From: Qipengyuania sp. YIM B01966
GTDB taxonomy: Bacteria; Pseudomonadota; Alphaproteobacteria; Sphingomonadales; Sphingomonadaceae
NCBI RefSeq assembly: GCF_016461955.1
Contig: NZ_JADMNM010000002.1
Span: 124,001 to 188,000 of the forward strand
Reading direction: 5' to 3'
DNA length: 64,000 nucleotides
Numbering within the stretch: position 1 is the first letter of the stretch; each line of letters starts with the position of its first letter. Below are positions 8,140-17,063 of the stretch, one piece after another. Position numbers and translations under genes: made by a program. The notes below the pieces were generated by a model. That model had not been told where the DNA came from, searched no databases, and was given only the letters and a program-made list of their open reading frames with translations.

Positions 8140-8544
8140 TTATTGTGCCGGCGCAGGAGTCGCCGCGGGCGCCGCCGGCGCGGCAGCCGGCTTCCCGGCC
8201 GGTGCAGACGCATCGCCCACCGCCCCGCCCACCGGATCGGCAGGAGCCGGCTGCGCCGGTGCGGCGGCTGCAGGAGCGCCGCGCTGGAGGGTCGATTCGA
8301 TCGCCGCATCGGACCCCTGCGACGCGGCGATCACCGCCAGCGCGATCGACATCAGCACGAACAGGATCGCCAGGATGCGCGTGGTCCGCGTGAGGAAATC
8401 GGCCGCACCGCGCGCGCTCATCATCCCGCTCGGGCTGCCGCCAATACCCAGCCCGCCCCCTTCGGAGCGCTGCATCAGGATAACGCCGACCAGCGCGGCG
8501 GCGATTATCGCCTGCAATACCGACAGAAACAGGAAAAGCGACAT
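8140..8544 (-). CDS. secG: Preprotein translocase subunit SecG
   Basis: A 134-residue membrane protein of the SecYEG channel. Two membrane segments are visible (FLFLSVLQAIIAAALVGVIL near residue 4 and ILAILFVLMSIALAVIAA near residue 60), joined by the conserved loop MQRSEGGGLGIGG. The last 50 residues are an Ala/Pro-rich tail typical of alphaproteobacterial SecG. The start at 8544 (MSLFLFLSV) is chosen because the preceding in-frame residues are charged and unlike the family. Confidence 0.93.
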   Translation of the reverse strand: MSLFLFLSVLQAIIAAALVGVILMQRSEGGGLGIGGSPSGMMSARGAADFLTRTTRILAILFVLMSIALAVIAASQGSDAAIESTLQRGAPAAAAPAQPAPADPVGGAVGDASAPAGKPAAAPAAPAATPAPAQ

Positions 8545-8626
8545 TACGGTCCGATCTTCGTCACGACAGGGCAACCGGCGCGCCATTTAGAGGCGCGGCG
8601 CGCAGAGGGCAAGGGTAGCGGGCTGC

Positions 8627-9391
8627 TCAGGCGTCCTGCAGCTCGCTCGCCGCAAGGACAATGCCGAGGAAGCTTTCGGCGGTCAGGCTGGCCCCGCCAA
8701 CCAGCGCCCCGCCCACCTCGTCAGCGCCGAGCAGCTCGCGGGCATTTTCCGCCTTGACCGAACCGCCATACAGAATGCGGATCCGCTCAGCCTCGTCCGA
8801 GCCGAACAGCTCGACCGTCAACGCGCGGATCGCACGGTGCATTTCGCCGATATCATCCACCGTCGGCGTGCGCCCGGTGCCGATAGCCCAGATCGGTTCA
8901 TAGGCGATGGTCAGCCGCTCGCCCGCCTGCTCAAGCCCTGCCGGGAGCGACGCGCGCAGTTGCGCGACGACGAATTCTACCGCCTTCCCGCTATCGCGCA
9001 CCGCTTCGCTTTCGCCGCAACACAGGATGATCTTGAGCCCGGCATCAAGCGCCGCCTGCACCTTGGCCTGCACCACCGCATCGCTTTCGGCATGATTCTG
9101 CCGCCGTTCGCTATGGCCGAGAATGACGAACTTCGCGCCCGCGTCGGCGAGCATTGCAGCCGAGATGTCGCCCGTATGCGCCCCTTCGGCAGCACCATGG
9201 CAATCCTGCGCGCCGACACCGATCTGCTCGACCTCGCGATAGACGGCGTGGATCAGCGTGGCGGGCGGCGCAATGGCGACTTCGACCTTCATCGTGCGCT
9301 GGGCACCGCGATCGATCGCGCGCGCTTCGGGCAGCATCGCCCGCAGGCCATGCATCTTCCAGTTGCCAACAATATAGGGCCGTTCGGCCAT
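8627..9391 (-). CDS. tpiA: Triosephosphate isomerase
   Basis: A 254-residue TIM-barrel enzyme interconverting dihydroxyacetone phosphate and glyceraldehyde 3-phosphate. The signature residues are present: Asn/Lys in VGNWKMHG, His in LGHSERRQ, catalytic Glu in AYEPIWAIGTGRTPT, and the phosphate loop in YGGSVKAENARELL. It is the first gene of the tpiA-secG-pyrG series and is divergent from the foldase gene at 9585, with 193 bases between them that must hold both promoters. Confidence 0.97.
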   Translation of the reverse strand: MAERPYIVGNWKMHGLRAMLPEARAIDRGAQRTMKVEVAIAPPATLIHAVYREVEQIGVGAQDCHGAAEGAHTGDISAAMLADAGAKFVILGHSERRQNHAESDAVVQAKVQAALDAGLKIILCCGESEAVRDSGKAVEFVVAQLRASLPAGLEQAGERLTIAYEPIWAIGTGRTPTVDDIGEMHRAIRALTVELFGSDEAERIRILYGGSVKAENARELLGADEVGGALVGGASLTAESFLGIVLAASELQDA

Positions 9392-9584
9392 CGTGAAATT
9401 CCCGCTCTGTCTCGTGATTGCGTGGCCGGCATTGCCGCCGGCGGAGCGGCCCCGCTAGCCCAGCGCGGAGAGCACGTCAAAACCCTTGTCCCGGCTTTGC
9501 GACCACCTGTTGCCGGGAAGCCGCAAGGCCGATAAAGCGCACCGCGCATTCCCCTGACCTCGCTTACCGGACCTAACCCGAACC

Positions 9585-11510
9585 ATGATTTCCTCGATCC
9601 GCAAACTGTTCAGTTCGAAGCTCGGCATTGCGCTGGCGATGGCGTTCCTGGCGCTCATCGCGGTCGCCTTCGCCAGCATGGACGTATCGTCCAGCGGCAC
9701 GTTCGGCGGCCTTTCGGGCACCAGCCATGCGGCAGTCGTGGGGGACGAACGGATCAGCACCGCCGACCTTGCCAGCGCGGCCAATTCCACGCTGGACAAT
9801 ATGCGCCAGCAGAACCCGACGCTGTCGATGGCGGCGCTGGTCGCGCAAGGCGGCCTGACGCAGGTGCTCAACCAGTTGATCGACCGCGCCGCGCTGCGCT
9901 CTTTCGCCCAGAGCATCGGGCTGCGCGCGGGCGACAATCTGGTGAACAGCGAAATCCTGCGAATCCCTGCCTTCCGCGGTCCCGACGGGCAATTCAGCGA
10001 CAGCGTGTACCGCCAGGCGCTGGCGCAGCAGGGCGTGACAGACGCTCAGCTGCGCGAGGATATCTCGTCGGGGATGCTGGCTCAGCAGGTCTTGGTGCCC
10101 GCGGCATTCGGCGCGGTCAGCCCGGCGAAGCTGGCGATGCGCTATGCCGCCCTTCAGAAGGAACGCCGGCAGGGCGCGATCGGGTTCGTTCCCAGCGCCG
10201 CCTTTGCCCCGCAAGCTGCGCCAAGCGCGTCCCAATTGCAGGCGTTCTACGCCGACAATCGCGACCGCTTCATCCGACCGGAGCGCCGGGTCATCCGCTA
10301 TGCGACCTTTGACGCCAAGGCGCTCGCCGGACAGATCGAACCGACCGAGGCAGAAATCGCCGCCGCCTATAATTCCCGCCGCAGCGAGTTCGCGGCGACC
10401 GAGCAGCGCCGGTTCAGCCAGCTGATCGTCCCCACCCAGCAGGCCGCACAGGCGATCGCCCAGCGCGGCGGCAGTGCGCTGGCTCAGGCCGCGGGCGAAG
10501 CTGGTCTGTCGGTCACGACCATCGGGCCGTTGACCCGCGAACAGCTCACCGCGCAGGCTAACAAGGCGGTGGCCGACGCGGCCTTCACTGCCGGGCGCGG
10601 CACCATTGCGACGCCTCAGCGCGGGGCACTCGGCTGGTATGTTATCCGCGTCGATGGCGTGGATGCGCGCCCCGCGCGCACGCTGGCGCAGGTGCGCGGC
10701 GAGCTTGCCAGCAGCTTGCGCGATGACAAGCGGCGCCGCGCGATTGCAGAAACATCGGTCGAGATTCAAGACCGCTTCGACAATGGCGAGGGGCTGGCCG
10801 ATGTCGCACGCGAGATGAAGCTCGACCTGAGGACTACTCCGCCCGCGACTGCCAATGGCGCGCTGTATGGGGCCGCCGGCACCCTCCCCGCCGAACTGGC
10901 GCCGGTATTGCAGACCGCCTTCCAGATGGAAGAAGGCGAGCCGCAGATTGCCGAGCTGACCCGGGGCGAGACCTTCATCCTGTTCGATGTGCCGACGATT
11001 AGCGCCTCGGCTGCCGCACCGCTTGCCGAGATCCGCGACGATGTGACGCAGGCATGGCGCCTTGCGGAAGGGTCCAAGGCGGCACGGGCTGCGGCTGACC
11101 GGATCGTCCAACGGGTGGCCGGCGGGGCGACGCTGGCGGCGGCCATGGCGGCGGAAACCGCACGCCTGCCCGCGCCAGAAGCCCTGTCGATGTCGCGCGA
11201 GGAACTGGCGGCGCGAAACCAGCAGGTGCCGGCTCCAATGGCGCTGTTCTTCTCGATGGCGGCAGGTACGACCAAGCGGCTGGAGGCGCCGGGAAGGGCC
11301 GGCTGGTTCCTCGTCGAACTGGACACGATTGCCGCTGGCCGGATTGCCGAGAACGATCCCTTCCTCGCCAGCGCGCGCGAGGCGATTGGCGAGCTGATGG
11401 GCCGCGAATATGCCGAACAGTTGCGCGCGGCGGCCCGGCGCGAGGTCGGCGTCCGGCGGAACGAGGCCGCCGTCGCGGCAGTTCGCAAACAGCTCACCGG
11501 CGAAAACTGA
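9585..11510 (+). CDS. ppiD: SurA/PpiD-like peptidyl-prolyl isomerase, membrane anchored
   Basis: A 641-residue periplasmic foldase. The N-terminus carries one membrane anchor (LGIALAMAFLALIAVAFASM, residues about 13-32) after a basic stretch, then a SurA-N-like helical region (ISTADLASAANSTLDNM, with the chaperone helices LIDRAALRSFAQSIGL) and a parvulin-type domain around residues 255-370 (RRFSQLIVPTQQAAQAIA, GRGTIATPQRGALGWYVIRV). The parvulin domain is less canonical than in SurA, so chaperone rather than isomerase activity may dominate. The trpE start follows 7 bases after its stop, so the two are likely co-transcribed. Confidence 0.88.
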   Translation: MISSIRKLFSSKLGIALAMAFLALIAVAFASMDVSSSGTFGGLSGTSHAAVVGDERISTADLASAANSTLDNMRQQNPTLSMAALVAQGGLTQVLNQLIDRAALRSFAQSIGLRAGDNLVNSEILRIPAFRGPDGQFSDSVYRQALAQQGVTDAQLREDISSGMLAQQVLVPAAFGAVSPAKLAMRYAALQKERRQGAIGFVPSAAFAPQAAPSASQLQAFYADNRDRFIRPERRVIRYATFDAKALAGQIEPTEAEIAAAYNSRRSEFAATEQRRFSQLIVPTQQAAQAIAQRGGSALAQAAGEAGLSVTTIGPLTREQLTAQANKAVADAAFTAGRGTIATPQRGALGWYVIRVDGVDARPARTLAQVRGELASSLRDDKRRRAIAETSVEIQDRFDNGEGLADVAREMKLDLRTTPPATANGALYGAAGTLPAELAPVLQTAFQMEEGEPQIAELTRGETFILFDVPTISASAAAPLAEIRDDVTQAWRLAEGSKAARAAADRIVQRVAGGATLAAAMAAETARLPAPEALSMSREELAARNQQVPAPMALFFSMAAGTTKRLEAPGRAGWFLVELDTIAAGRIAENDPFLASAREAIGELMGREYAEQLRAAARREVGVRRNEAAVAAVRKQLTGEN

Positions 11511-11517
11511 GGGCGGC

Positions 11518-13044
11518 TTGCGCGAGGCGGAGCCGCAGGGCGCGGACAGAGCGCGTGCCGAACTGGCGGCCGGGCGCAACGCGCTGGTCTGGCAGCGTGT
11601 GGTCGCCGACACCGTCACGCCGGTTGGCGCAGCGCTTCTGCTTAGCCAGCCCGGGCGCGGTGATTTCCTGCTCGAATCGGTCGAAGGCGGCGAGGTGCGC
11701 GGGCGCTACAGCCTGCTCGGTCTTGCCCCCGATCTGCTGTTCCGCGCGCACGGCTCGCGGGCCGAACTGATCCGCCACGGCGTTGCCCGCGATGCCGGCG
11801 CGCCGACGCTCGCCGCGCTGCGCCAGCTCGTTGCCCAGTGCCGGATCGACGTGCCGGCTGGCCTGCCGCCGGCGCTGGCCTGTCTGGTCGGCTATCTGGG
11901 TTACGAGACCATTGGTCTGGTCGAGGAACTCCCCCGCGCGCCCGATGGCCCGCTGGGGCTCCCCGACATCTTGCTGGCCCGGCCAACCTTGCTGCTGGTG
12001 TTCGACAACCTCGGCGATGAACTTTACGTGATCGCCCCGCTCTGGGCAGACCATCAGGCCGATCCGGCAGCCGCAATTGCCGCCGCTGGTGAGGCAATCG
12101 AGGACACGCTGGCCCAACTGATGGGTGCCGCACAGCCCGCCCGCCCGCACAGCGCCGTTGCCGAGCATTCCTCGCCGCTTGCCGAACCGGTGTTGGAACC
12201 CGGTCGCTACGCCGCAATGGTCGCCCGCGCGCAGGATTACATCGCCGCCGGGGACATCTTTCAGGTGGTTCTGGCCCAGCGGTTCACCGCCCCCTTCACG
12301 CTGCCGGCGGCCGATCTCTACCGGGCGCTGCGGCGGGTGAACCCCTCCCCGTTCCTCTATCTCCTCGACCTGCCCGGTTTCGCAGTGGTCGGCTCCAGCC
12401 CGGAAATTCTCGTCCGCGTGCGCGCCGATGCCGATGGCCGGACTCGCATCACGGTCCGCCCGATTGCCGGGACAAGGCCGCGCGGCGCCGATGCTGCCGC
12501 CGACGCAGCCGCCGAGGCGAGCCTGCTGGCCGACCCCAAGGAACGCGCCGAGCATCTGATGCTGCTCGACCTGGGCCGCAACGATGTCGGGCGGGTCGCA
12601 GCGCCGGGCTCGGTTTCGGTCACCCAGAGCTTCACCGTGGAGCGTTACAGTCACGTCATGCACATCGTCAGCAACGTTGAGGGCGTGCTTGTTCACGACC
12701 GTGATGCGTTGGATGCACTGTTCGCCGGTTTTCCTGCCGGCACGGTGAGCGGCGCGCCCAAGCTGCGCGCCTGCGAAATCATAGCCGAGCTGGAACCCGA
12801 AACGCGCGGCCCCTATGCCGGCGGCGTGGGCTATTTCGCCCCGGACGGCTCGCTCGATTCCTGCATCGTCCTCAGGACGGCGGTGCTCAAGGATGGTATG
12901 ATGCACGTCCAGGCCGGCGCCGGCATCGTCGCCGACAGCGATCCGGCTTCCGAGCAGCGCGAATGCGAGGCCAAAGCCGGAGCCCTGTTCGCCGCCGCGC
13001 GCGAAGCCTTGCGGATTGCCGCAGAGCCGGGATACGGCCAGTGA
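11518..13044 (+). CDS. trpE: Anthranilate synthase component I
   Basis: A 508-residue enzyme that makes anthranilate from chorismate with TrpG. Conserved parts include the N-terminal domain with LLESVEGGEVRGRYSLLG, and the chorismate-binding region with NPSPFLYLLDLPGFAVVGSS, TVRPIAGTRPRG, LLDLGRNDVGRVA, FPAGTVSGAPK and GPYAGGVGYF. The start is taken as TTG at 11518, 7 bases after the upstream stop and just after GAGGGCGG; an ATG at 11410 would add 36 residues read over the foldase gene without family resemblance. There is no room for a leader peptide attenuator directly before it. Confidence 0.95.
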   Translation: MREAEPQGADRARAELAAGRNALVWQRVVADTVTPVGAALLLSQPGRGDFLLESVEGGEVRGRYSLLGLAPDLLFRAHGSRAELIRHGVARDAGAPTLAALRQLVAQCRIDVPAGLPPALACLVGYLGYETIGLVEELPRAPDGPLGLPDILLARPTLLLVFDNLGDELYVIAPLWADHQADPAAAIAAAGEAIEDTLAQLMGAAQPARPHSAVAEHSSPLAEPVLEPGRYAAMVARAQDYIAAGDIFQVVLAQRFTAPFTLPAADLYRALRRVNPSPFLYLLDLPGFAVVGSSPEILVRVRADADGRTRITVRPIAGTRPRGADAAADAAAEASLLADPKERAEHLMLLDLGRNDVGRVAAPGSVSVTQSFTVERYSHVMHIVSNVEGVLVHDRDALDALFAGFPAGTVSGAPKLRACEIIAELEPETRGPYAGGVGYFAPDGSLDSCIVLRTAVLKDGMMHVQAGAGIVADSDPASEQRECEAKAGALFAAAREALRIAAEPGYGQ

Positions 13045-13898
13045 TGCGCTGCACTCTGCCTGTCGTCGTCATCGCGCTGCTTGCTCTGACTGCTTGCGAT
13101 CGCGGACAGGAGGGCAAGCCGGTGACGGTGATCGAGTTTGGCGAGGACGGCACGACTACGCGCCGCGCTGAGCCGAGCGCCGCCCCGGCACGGGCCGCAG
13201 CGGGGGCTTGCGAACAGGTCGTGTTCGAACAAATCCCCCTCGTCCATTGTGTCGCCGATCCTGCCCGGCACCGCATCCGCGTGGATCTCGGCCCGTCGGG
13301 CGGCGGCGCACCCTATCGTTCCTTTGCCAAGCTGGCCGAGGCGCGCGGCGCCGATGCGGCGCCGGTGGCCTTTGCGATGAATGCAGGGATGTTCGACGGC
13401 GAAGGGAAGCCTATCGGCTATTATGTCGAGGGGGGCGAGCGATTGAAACAGCTCAATCGCAAGGACGGCGAAGGCAATTTCCATCTCAAGCCTAACGGGG
13501 TGTTCTTCGGTACCGGCACGCGCTGGCGGGTGATGACCGCCGAGCGCTTTTACGCCGATATCGGCGACCGGCCCGAATTCGGCACCCAGAGCGGGCCGAT
13601 GCTGCTGATCGACGGCAAGGTACATCCGGAGATCACCGCCGACGGCCCTTCGCGCACCACGCGCAACGCGGTTGGCGTCGATGCCCAGGGCCGGGCGCAT
13701 TTCGTCATTGCCGATGGGCCGATCAGCTTCGGCCGGCTGGCGCGTTATTTCCGCGACGAGCTCAAGACCGCCAACGCGCTCTATCTCGACGGCAGCGTCT
13801 CCGCTCTGTGGAACCCGGCATCGGGGCGGATGGACGATGGCACGCTGATCGGCCCGATGGTGATTGTCGAGGACATGGCCGAAGGGCGGGCGCCATGA
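13044..13898 (+). CDS. Lipoprotein with phosphodiester glycosidase (NAGPA/DUF2233) domain
   Basis: A 284-residue protein with a lipoprotein signal ([18 protein letters not shown]; lipobox LTAC), so the mature form is probably tethered outside the cytoplasm. The domain matches the phosphodiester glycosidase family: [48 protein letters not shown] and [11 protein letters not shown]. Characterised members cleave a sugar from a phosphodiester; the substrate here is unknown. Its ATG overlaps the trpE stop by one base and its stop overlaps the trpG start by four, so it is embedded in the trp operon although it has no evident part in tryptophan synthesis. Confidence 0.85.
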   Translation: MRCTLPVVVIALLALTACDRGQEGKPVTVIEFGEDGTTTRRAEPSAAPARAAAGACEQVVFEQIPLVHCVADPARHRIRVDLGPSGGGAPYRSFAKLAEARGADAAPVAFAMNAGMFDGEGKPIGYYVEGGERLKQLNRKDGEGNFHLKPNGVFFGTGTRWRVMTAERFYADIGDRPEFGTQSGPMLLIDGKVHPEITADGPSRTTRNAVGVDAQGRAHFVIADGPISFGRLARYFRDELKTANALYLDGSVSALWNPASGRMDDGTLIGPMVIVEDMAEGRAP

Positions 13899-14491
13899 TC
13901 CGCGTGATCGACAATTATGACAGTTTTACCTTCAACCTGGTGCACTACCTGTTGGAGCTGGGTGCGGAGGTCGATGTGGTACGCAACGATGCGGTGACCG
14001 CTGCCGCCGCGATCGCGGGGGTCGCCGGCGTGCTCATCTCGCCGGGGCCCTGCACCCCCACCCAGGCCGGCATCAGCCTCGAGGTCGTGGCCGCCTGCGC
14101 CGATGCCGCTCGTCCGCTGCTGGGCGTGTGCCTGGGCCATCAGGCGATCGGCCAGCATTTCGGTGGAAACGTGATGCGGGGCGGGCTGATGCACGGCAAG
14201 ACCAGCCCGGTCGACAATGACGGCAGCGGTGTGTTCGCTGGCCTCCCCTCGCCGTTCGTCGCCACGCGCTATCATTCGCTGGTGGTTGAGGACGTGCCGG
14301 CGGCCCTGCTGGTCAACGCCACCTCCGAAACACCGGGCCTAGATGGCACCAGCGTGATGGGGTTCCGCCACGCGGAACTGCCGATCCACGGCGTCCAGTT
14401 CCACCCTGAAAGCATCGCGACAGAACATGGCCATGCACTGCTGGCCAATTTCCTCCGCCTGTGCGGCATCGAACCGGGGCCGCTGCCATGA
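13895..14491 (+). CDS. trpG: Anthranilate synthase component II (glutamine amidotransferase)
   Basis: A 198-residue class I glutamine amidotransferase that supplies ammonia to TrpE. Nucleophile Cys lies in [12 protein letters not shown], with His/Glu in [13 protein letters not shown]; the oxyanion segment [12 protein letters not shown] is typical of TrpG. In some bacteria the same protein serves p-aminobenzoate synthesis. Its ATG overlaps the preceding lipoprotein stop and its stop overlaps the trpD start, so translation is likely coupled. Confidence 0.97.
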   Translation: MIRVIDNYDSFTFNLVHYLLELGAEVDVVRNDAVTAAAAIAGVAGVLISPGPCTPTQAGISLEVVAACADAARPLLGVCLGHQAIGQHFGGNVMRGGLMHGKTSPVDNDGSGVFAGLPSPFVATRYHSLVVEDVPAALLVNATSETPGLDGTSVMGFRHAELPIHGVQFHPESIATEHGHALLANFLRLCGIEPGPLP

Positions 14492-15480
14492 AGACGCTCC
14501 CCGATGCCGAACCGCATCTCACCCGCACCGAGGCCGAGGAGGTGTTCGGCTGGCTGCTTGATGGCGTGACGAGCGAGGAGGAGATTGCCCGCTTTCTCTG
14601 CGCCCTGTCCGACCGGGGCGAGACGGCCGCCGAAATCGCCGGTGCCGCCAGTGCCCTACGATCGCGGCTGCTGCCGATTTCCGCACCCGAAGGCGCGGTG
14701 GATGTGTGCGGCACCGGGGGCGACGGGCACCACACGCTCAATGTCTCCACCGCCGTCAGTCTGGTTGTCGCGGCCAGCGGCGTGCCGGTGGCCAAGCACG
14801 GCAACCGCGCGGCCAGCAGCAAGGCCGGGGCGGCCGACACGCTGGAGGCGCTGGGGCTCGATATGGAGGCGGCCGGCCGCACCGCCGAAGCCAGCCTGGC
14901 CGAACTGGGTATCTGCTTCCTCTTTGCCCGTAATCACCACCCGGCGATGGCGCGCATTCAACCTATCCGCCAGCGGCTGGGTCGGCGCACGATCTTCAAC
15001 CTGATGGGGCCCTTGTCCAATCCCGCCCGCGTATCGCGCCAACTGATCGGTATCGCCCGGCCAGCCTATGTCCCGATCTACGCCGAGGCGCTGGCCATGC
15101 TGGGGACCGACCTTACGCATATCGTCTCGGGCGATGAGGGGCTCGATGAACTGAGCCTCGCGGGTGGCAATGAACTGGCCGAGGTTCAGGGACACGATTT
15201 CGAGATGAAGCGGATCGACGCGACGCTGGCCGGGTTGGCGCACGCGCCGGTGGAAGCGATCAGGGGCGGTGACGCGGTGCACAACGCCAGGGCGCTGCGC
15301 GCGCTTCTGCAGGGCGCGCCGGGCCCCTATCGCGATGCTGTGTTGCTCAATTCGACCTGTGCACTGATTATCGCCGGCCGCACTGATGACTGGCTGGAAG
15401 GCGCTGCGATAGCGGCCGAAACGATCGACAGCGGGGCGGCCGAGCGGCTGCTTGAGCGCTGGATTGCGTTTGCCCGATGA
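14488..15480 (+). CDS. trpD: Anthranilate phosphoribosyltransferase
   Basis: A 330-residue enzyme that joins anthranilate to phosphoribosyl pyrophosphate. Signature stretches are [19 protein letters not shown] (PRPP binding), [21 protein letters not shown] and [10 protein letters not shown]. The 4-base overlaps with trpG and trpC (ATGA) put it in the middle of a translationally coupled trpG-trpD-trpC group. Length is normal. Confidence 0.97.
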   Translation: MKTLPDAEPHLTRTEAEEVFGWLLDGVTSEEEIARFLCALSDRGETAAEIAGAASALRSRLLPISAPEGAVDVCGTGGDGHHTLNVSTAVSLVVAASGVPVAKHGNRAASSKAGAADTLEALGLDMEAAGRTAEASLAELGICFLFARNHHPAMARIQPIRQRLGRRTIFNLMGPLSNPARVSRQLIGIARPAYVPIYAEALAMLGTDLTHIVSGDEGLDELSLAGGNELAEVQGHDFEMKRIDATLAGLAHAPVEAIRGGDAVHNARALRALLQGAPGPYRDAVLLNSTCALIIAGRTDDWLEGAAIAAETIDSGAAERLLERWIAFAR

Positions 15481-16289
15481 ACCGGCTGGAGCAGATCTGC
15501 GCGACCAAGCGCCGCGAGGTGGCGGAGCGGTATGCCATTCGCACATTGCAGGAACTCGATGTGCTCGCCCGCGCCGCGAGCGCGCCCCGCGGTTTCGCTG
15601 CCGCACTGTCGGAAAAAGCCGAAGCCGGGTTCGGGCTGATCGCCGAAATCAAGCGAGCATCGCCATCAAAGGGTTTGATCCGACAGGATTTCGATCCCGC
15701 CACGCATGCCCGCGACTACGCTGCGGGAGGAGCGGCGTGCCTCTCGGTGCTGACCGACGCGCCCTATTTCCAAGGGCACGAAGAATTCCTCGTGCACGCG
15801 CGTGAAGCAGCCAGCCTGCCGGTTCTGCGCAAGGATTTCATGGTTGATCCGTGGCAGATCGCCGAAAGCCGCGCGCTTGGGGCTGACGCGGTGCTGCTCA
15901 TCGTCGCCGCTCTGGATGACGGGCAGATGGCCGAACTGGAATCCGCTGCGCTCGAGCGCGGCATGGACGTGTTGGTCGAAGTCCATGATGCGACCGAACT
16001 GGAGCGCGCATTGCGGCTCCACAGCCGGCTGATTGGGGTCAATAATCGCGACCTCAGGACGTTTGCCACCGACATTGGCGTGACCGAGGAGCTGGCGAGA
16101 CTCGTTCCGGCAGACGTCATGCTGGTCAGTGAAAGCGGCATCGTATCGCACGCGGATTGCCAGCGTCTGGCCCGGCATGGCGTCCGCCGGTTCCTTGTTG
16201 GCGAGAGCCTGATGCGCCAGGCGGACCTCTCAGCCGCGACGCGCTCGCTGCTCGGCAATGTTCCGGTGCATAATGGCGGAAATGCTTGA
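15477..16289 (+). CDS. trpC: Indole-3-glycerol phosphate synthase
   Basis: A 270-residue TIM-barrel enzyme that closes the indole ring. Typical motifs are [56 protein letters not shown] and [13 protein letters not shown]. It is a stand-alone TrpC, not fused to TrpF. It is the last trp gene here; the lexA promoter begins within its last codons. trpF, trpB and trpA are not in the window. Confidence 0.97.
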   Translation: MNRLEQICATKRREVAERYAIRTLQELDVLARAASAPRGFAAALSEKAEAGFGLIAEIKRASPSKGLIRQDFDPATHARDYAAGGAACLSVLTDAPYFQGHEEFLVHAREAASLPVLRKDFMVDPWQIAESRALGADAVLLIVAALDDGQMAELESAALERGMDVLVEVHDATELERALRLHSRLIGVNNRDLRTFATDIGVTEELARLVPADVMLVSESGIVSHADCQRLARHGVRRFLVGESLMRQADLSAATRSLLGNVPVHNGGNA

Positions 16290-16314
16290 CTTGTAGGATT
16301 GTGTTGCCTAATTG
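16286..16314 (+). promoter_or_regulatory. Probable lexA promoter
   Basis: TTGACT (16286-16291) and TAATTG (16309-16314) are spaced 17 bases apart, overlapping the trpC stop and running into the LexA operator. The -10 match is only fair, so the assignment rests on position. Confidence 0.5.
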
Positions 16315-16328
16315 TTCTGTGTTCGTTC
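16314..16328 (+). promoter_or_regulatory. LexA operator (SOS box)
   Basis: GTTCTGTGTTCGTTC fits the alphaproteobacterial LexA site GTTC-N7-GTTC exactly. It lies 37 bases before the lexA start and overlaps the probable promoter, so lexA is expected to repress itself. The GTTC in the middle (16321-16324) gives a directly repeated look. Confidence 0.85.
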
Positions 16329-16364
16329 GCTGGCGCGGACGCATTTCTGGGGCAGGAGCAGGCG

Positions 16365-17048
16365 ATGCTTACGGCGAAGCAGCATGAACTCATCCGTTTC
16401 ATCCAGCAGCGGCTGGAAGATACCGGCATCTCGCCCAGTTTCGAGGAAATGAAGGAAGCGCTCGATCTGAAGAGCAAGTCGGGTGTGCACCGGCTGATCT
16501 CCGCGCTGGAAGAGCGCGGCTTTATCCGCCGCCTGCCCAATCGCGCGCGGGCGCTCGAAATCGTCCGCCAGCCCGAGGACGTGGTCGGTGGCGGCACACG
16601 GACCGCAAATGATGTGACGGGCAAGGCGCTGTCCGCACCGGCATCCCGGCCGCAGCCGGCGAATGACGTGATCGAGATTCCGCTGCACGGCCGGATTGCC
16701 GCCGGTGTCCCGATCGAGGCGCTGGAAGGGCATAATACGCTGCCCGTTCCGGCCGCGTTGCTCGGCCCGGGCGAACATTACGCGCTCGAAGTTTCGGGCG
16801 ATTCGATGGTCGAGGCGGGGATCTTCGATGGCGATTTTGCGCTGGTGAAGCGCACCAACTCCGCGCGTGATGGGGAGATCGTCGTGGCGCTGGTGAACAA
16901 CGAGGAAGCGACGCTCAAATATCTGCACCGCGACGGGGCAATGGTCCGGCTCGATCCGGCCAATGCCGCTTACGAGCCGCAAGTTTATCGGCCGGATCAG
17001 GTCGAGGTTCAGGGCAGGCTCGCCGGCTTGCTGCGCCGCTACCACTGA
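16365..17048 (+). CDS. lexA: LexA repressor
   Basis: A 227-residue SOS repressor. The N-terminal winged helix begins [20 protein letters not shown] and contains [20 protein letters not shown] and the recognition region [13 protein letters not shown]; the C-terminal autoprotease has the Ala-Gly cleavage site in [11 protein letters not shown], catalytic Ser in [12 protein letters not shown], and catalytic Lys in [10 protein letters not shown]. RecA filaments trigger self-cleavage after DNA damage. The ATG at 16365 follows GGAGCAGG; the open frame upstream overlaps the operator and is not used. Confidence 0.97.
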   Translation: MLTAKQHELIRFIQQRLEDTGISPSFEEMKEALDLKSKSGVHRLISALEERGFIRRLPNRARALEIVRQPEDVVGGGTRTANDVTGKALSAPASRPQPANDVIEIPLHGRIAAGVPIEALEGHNTLPVPAALLGPGEHYALEVSGDSMVEAGIFDGDFALVKRTNSARDGEIVVALVNNEEATLKYLHRDGAMVRLDPANAAYEPQVYRPDQVEVQGRLAGLLRRYH

Positions 17049-17063
17049 TCCGCATGTTTCGTT

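Noticed and set aside
11400-11520. A tryptophan leader peptide or attenuator before trpE
   Set aside because: The foldase gene runs to 7 bases before trpE, leaving no space, and no Trp-rich short frame was seen.
9573-11618. A 681-residue minus-strand open frame opposite the foldase gene
   Set aside because: Shadow frame caused by high GC; rich in Arg, Gly and Ala with no fold, and the plus strand encodes a recognised protein.
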